This document shows positions 6,631-9,185 of a stretch of 9,185 nt of DNA, one piece after another. The translations under genes were made by a program, and so were the position numbers. Numbering within the stretch: position 1 is the first letter of the stretch; the number at the start of each line of letters is the position of its first letter. The stretch covers positions 1 through 9,185 of the forward strand of contig MAXL01000034.1 of the NCBI GenBank assembly GCA_001751005.1, written 5' to 3'. The notes beneath the pieces were generated by a model, which was not told the DNA's origin, ran no database searches, and saw only the letters and a program-made list of their open reading frames with translations. The DNA is from Desulfobacterales bacterium S5133MH16. Lineage in GTDB: Bacteria > Desulfobacterota > Desulfobacteria > Desulfobacterales > UBA11574.

Positions 6631-7815
6631 ATGAAAATTAATTCCATTATATATAGATATGTATTCAAAGAGATGATTCCTCCTTTTGTCATCAATTTGA
6701 TGTTTTTTACTTTTGTCTTTCTGATGGTAGAGATGCTTAAGGTTACGAACATGGTTGTAAATTACCGTGTGGGTGTGTTTACTGTCCTTATAATGCTTGC
6801 TTATTCTACTCCGTATTTCCTCACCTATGTAATACCCATGTCAATCATGATAGCGGTTCTTCTCACGTTCCTCAGATTGTCCGGCGACAATGAGATTGTT
6901 GCACTAAAAACCAGCGGCATGAGCATCTACGGGCTGCTCCCGCCGGCAATGTTGTTTTGTCTATTGGGGTGCTTGCTTACACTTTTTATGACAGTATATG
7001 GAATGCCTTGGGGAAGATTGTCTGTCAAAAAACTGACATACAAGGTCGTTTCATCCAATATCGAAATTGGACTTAAAGACAGGACATTCAATGATAATTT
7101 CGAAGACGTGGTGCTTTACATGCACAAGATAGATCCTAAAACTAAAGAACTTCAAGATATTTTCATTGAAGACAAAAGGACTCAAAATATTGTCAGCACC
7201 GTGGTGGCGCCAAGGGGAAAACTATTTAGTGAACCCGACGAGTACGTTTATCATTTATTGCTTTACAACGGCGTTATATATCAAGTTGATGTTAAGAACA
7301 GATCGACAAATTACATTGATTTTGAGAACTATGAGATTCGGCTGGATATTAAACAGGCGGCTTCGAGATTAAAACGAAGGACCAAACACAGAAAGGAGAT
7401 GAGTCTTGTTGAATTGCGGGATTATTTGAAAAATAGTACCCGGAGAGACAATAAATATTATAATGCACTGATGGAGTTACACAAAAAATTTTCAATTCCA
7501 ATCGCATGTTTTGCCCTCGGGCTTCTGGCGGTTCCATTAGGCTTACAGTCCGGGTCTACAAAAAAATCATTCGGCTTGGTGCTGGGTATGATTTTCTTTT
7601 TGATTTATTACCTGTTGTTAACTGTAGGGTTGGTTTTTGGTGAAACAGGCGCCTGTCCTCCGGTCATCGGAATGTGGTTTCCGAATATTGTGATGGGTGC
7701 TTTAGGACTGTGTCTTCTAATTAAAACAGCCAATGAGCGTCAATTGAGGATCAATCCTATTGCGAATCTGTTAAAAGGAATTAAGTCTCAATTATCCAGG
7801 ATTAGAGGGAGTTAG
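6631..7815 (+). CDS. lptF: LptF, LPS export ABC permease
   Basis: 394 residues of the YjgP/YjgQ family. LptF forms the transmembrane part of LptB2FG with LptG; the complex takes LPS from the outer leaflet of the inner membrane and hands it to LptC/LptA. Three N-terminal membrane helices are visible (about 16-36, 50-82, 101-123), then a periplasmic beta-jellyroll-type domain (about 125-285), then three helices (about 286-305, 312-336, 344-365). The family-typical stretch GDNEIVALKTSGMSIYGLLP (85-104) follows helix 2 and is the cytoplasmic coupling segment that contacts the ATPase LptB. A basic C-terminal tail follows. Assignment as LptF rather than LptG rests on being the first of the pair and somewhat longer; both belong to one family. 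No ribosome site is visible before the ATG. lptB is not in the window. Confidence 0.92.
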   Translation: MKINSIIYRYVFKEMIPPFVINLMFFTFVFLMVEMLKVTNMVVNYRVGVFTVLIMLAYSTPYFLTYVIPMSIMIAVLLTFLRLSGDNEIVALKTSGMSIYGLLPPAMLFCLLGCLLTLFMTVYGMPWGRLSVKKLTYKVVSSNIEIGLKDRTFNDNFEDVVLYMHKIDPKTKELQDIFIEDKRTQNIVSTVVAPRGKLFSEPDEYVYHLLLYNGVIYQVDVKNRSTNYIDFENYEIRLDIKQAASRLKRRTKHRKEMSLVELRDYLKNSTRRDNKYYNALMELHKKFSIPIACFALGLLAVPLGLQSGSTKKSFGLVLGMIFFLIYYLLLTVGLVFGETGACPPVIGMWFPNIVMGALGLCLLIKTANERQLRINPIANLLKGIKSQLSRIRGS

Positions 7816-7837
7816 TCTAAATTTCTAACTTGATGGT

Positions 7838-7855
7838 AAAGGAATTTCCTTTTTT
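7838..7855 (+). terminator. Weak terminator-like hairpin after lptF
   Basis: AAAGGA (7838-7843), loop ATT, TCCTTT (7847-7852), then TTT. The 6-bp stem has only two G-C pairs and the T-run is short, so termination would be inefficient. It lies 23 bases after the lptF stop and directly before the 10-bp-unit repeat, and could give partial attenuation between lptF and lptG. Confidence 0.22.
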
Positions 7856-7856
7856 G

Positions 7857-7940
7857 GGACACAGATGGACACAGATTGTCAAGATTCTTAAATTGCAAAA
7901 TAACAATATTATCTGTGTATATCTGTGAAAATCTGCGTCC
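7857..7940. repeat. Inverted set of 10-bp units (MITE-like or REP-like element)
   Basis: The left arm is two exact direct copies of GGACACAGAT (7857-7866, 7867-7876). The right arm is three 10-base units in opposite orientation: ATCTGTGTAT, ATCTGTGAAA, ATCTGCGTCC (7911-7920, 7921-7930, 7931-7940). The outermost units pair at 9 of 10 positions and the next pair at 7 of 10, giving an imperfect ~20-bp stem around an AT-rich loop. It separates lptF from lptG, which are usually adjacent. From memory, ATCTGTG/ATCTGCG repeats of this kind recur in intergenic regions of many environmental bacteria; I could not check this. No transposase and no clear target duplication are visible. Confidence 0.7.
7876..7904 (+). 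promoter_or_regulatory. Weak promoter candidate inside the lptF-lptG repeat
   Basis: TTGTCA (7876-7881), a 17-base spacer, and AATAAC (7899-7904; 4 of 6 to TATAAT). A TATTAT at 7907-7912 is a better -10 match but lies too far from this -35. If real, the repeat would supply transcription to lptG about 50 bases downstream. The evidence is only consensus similarity in an AT-rich loop. Confidence 0.18.
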
Positions 7941-7956
7941 TATTTAACTTGTTGAT

Positions 7957-9030
7957 ATGATGTCCTTAATCTCAAAATATCTGACCAAGGAGATTTTTAA
8001 ATACTTTGGTATTGTTTTATTAACGGTGGTCGGAATATATTTGGCGGTCGATTTTTTTCAAAAGATAGATAATTTTTTAGAAGCAGGTCTTCCATTTTCA
8101 AAAATTATAAGATTTTATCAGCTTAAAGTACCGTTGATAATTGCCCAAATAGCGCCGGTTGGTATTCTTCTGGCGGTCAGTATTGTTTTTGGTCTGATGA
8201 ACAAGAACAACGAGATCATTGCTTTAAAAAGCAGCGGCGTAAGTATCACCTACCTTTTAAGGCCGGTTGTATTGATAGGACTATTATTAAGCATTATCAT
8301 TTTTTTATTATCAGAGTTGATTGTGCCGATTACCATAAGCAAGGCCAACAGGATCTGGAATGTGGAAGTTAAGAAAAAATCTGCTGTTATATCTAAGGGA
8401 AAGAATATATGGATCAAGGGTAACAATGCCATATACCATATTACATATTATAATCTTGCAAACAATACTATTTTAGGGGTCGCCCTTAATTTTTTTGATA
8501 ATGATTTCAGGTTAACCCGGCGGATTGATGCTAAAAAGGGTGTCTTTAAAAAAGGGAAATGGATATTCTATGATATTATGGAGCAAAAGCTTGATAAAGA
8601 AAGTAACCATTACCGGGTTACGTTCCTTGAAGAGCGGGAGGAGCCGTTCGATTTTTTGCCCGAGGATATAAAAAGGGTGGTCAAGAAGTCAGAGGAAATG
8701 GGATTTTTGGAGCTGCTTGCCTATATTAAAAATATTGAAGACGAAGGGTACGATGCCTCTGTCTATAAGGTAGATCTGTATGCCAAGCTGGCATTTCCTT
8801 TTGTCAGTTTTATCATGTGTCTGGTGGGAGCAGGCATTTCGAGTAGGAGTAAGCTAAAGGAAAGTCTTTCCGTTAGTATATTCTACGGTATTTGTATGGC
8901 ATTTTTTTATTGGATATTTTACAGTTTCTGCCTTTCACTTGGATATGGAGAAATGCTCCCTCCTTTCATGGCTGCCTGGGCTGCAAACTTTGTTTTTTTC
9001 TGTTTGGCCATACTTGTTTTTTTGAATTGA
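7957..9030 (+). CDS. lptG: LptG, LPS export ABC permease
   Basis: 357 residues, the usual LptG size, and the second YjgP/YjgQ-family protein in the window. It pairs with LptF in the inner membrane to form the LPS entry gate of LptB2FG. Helices are visible near 13-34, 57-82 and 101-126, then a periplasmic domain (about 130-275), then helices near 277-294, 304-329 and 334-355. The coupling segment NKNNEIIALKSSGVSI (82-97) parallels that of LptF. Two ATG codons lie side by side (7957 and 7960) with no Shine-Dalgarno sequence before either, so the true start may be either one. The repeat-bearing 141-base gap means translation is not coupled to lptF. Base composition is noticeably AT-rich, as for lptF, which partly reflects Phe/Ile/Leu-rich membrane helices. 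Confidence 0.93.
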   Translation: MMSLISKYLTKEIFKYFGIVLLTVVGIYLAVDFFQKIDNFLEAGLPFSKIIRFYQLKVPLIIAQIAPVGILLAVSIVFGLMNKNNEIIALKSSGVSITYLLRPVVLIGLLLSIIIFLLSELIVPITISKANRIWNVEVKKKSAVISKGKNIWIKGNNAIYHITYYNLANNTILGVALNFFDNDFRLTRRIDAKKGVFKKGKWIFYDIMEQKLDKESNHYRVTFLEEREEPFDFLPEDIKRVVKKSEEMGFLELLAYIKNIEDEGYDASVYKVDLYAKLAFPFVSFIMCLVGAGISSRSKLKESLSVSIFYGICMAFFYWIFYSFCLSLGYGEMLPPFMAAWAANFVFFCLAILVFLN

Positions 9031-9091
9031 TGAATAGAGTAAAAAAGAATTATCCAGGAACAACCAATAAACATATAAATGTGGAATCATA

Positions 9092-9139
9092 AGAGTTTTC
9101 AAAAAGCATAAGCGAACATGTTAGAAACTTTAAAACTCT
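9092..9139. repeat. 8-bp inverted repeat downstream of lptG
   Basis: AGAGTTTT (9092-9099) and AAAACTCT (9132-9139) are exact reverse complements separated by 32 bases. No T-run follows, so it is not a convincing terminator. An ATG at 9118 inside the loop opens a frame that runs to the window end. The rest of 9031-9185 holds no gene I can recognise. Confidence 0.35.
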
Positions 9140-9185
9140 ACAGTCTGCCCGAAAACCATTGTGGAATTCTAAGGCATTCATCCAA

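Noticed and set aside
8892..9092. 66-codon frame overlapping the end of lptG
   Set aside because: It overlaps the last helices of LptG in another frame, and its downstream part (from ATG 9030) is only 20 codons with no recognisable content.

Overview
The window carries a nearly complete lipid A / lipopolysaccharide assembly and export cluster, all on the + strand. In order: 3' end of lpxD, fabZ, lpxA, lpxI, a Gfo/Idh/MocA-family oxidoreductase, lpxB, msbA, lptF and lptG. This points to a Gram-negative bacterium. The use of lpxI (not lpxH), the oxidoreductase between lpxI and lpxB, and the short intergenic repeats suggest a delta-proteobacterial lineage (Desulfobacterota, perhaps Desulfobacterales). 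That placement is an inference from gene order and family recognition; no search was run.

Layout: positions 1-4572 form one tight block (lpxD-fabZ-lpxA-lpxI-oxidoreductase-lpxB), with gaps of 5-18 bases or a 1-base overlap. It is almost certainly one transcription unit, entered here inside lpxD. A 146-base gap (4573-4718) with a degenerate tandem 7-mer repeat and a weak promoter candidate leads to msbA. A 91-base AT-rich gap (6540-6630) with a perfect 8-bp inverted repeat leads to lptF. A 141-base gap (7816-7956) with an inverted set of 10-bp units leads to lptG. The last 155 bases (9031-9185) hold small repeats and no recognised gene.

How the genes work together: LpxA and LpxD acylate the UDP-sugar using 3-hydroxyacyl-ACP, the pool FabZ also consumes for fatty-acid elongation. 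LpxI cleaves UDP-2,3-diacylglucosamine to lipid X. LpxB joins lipid X to a second UDP-diacylglucosamine to give the disaccharide. MsbA flips the finished lipid A-core across the inner membrane. LptF and LptG are the membrane subunits of the ABC machine that extracts LPS toward the outer membrane. lpxC, lpxK, kdtA/waaA and lptA-E are not in the window.

The most interesting point is the oxidoreductase. Its family and position match GnnA, which with the aminotransferase GnnB makes UDP-GlcNAc3N so that lipid A carries amide instead of ester chains at the 3-positions. No gnnB is visible here, so this is a hypothesis. Most of the window is otherwise conventional; the remaining second-look items are non-coding repeats in the gaps around msbA, lptF and lptG.
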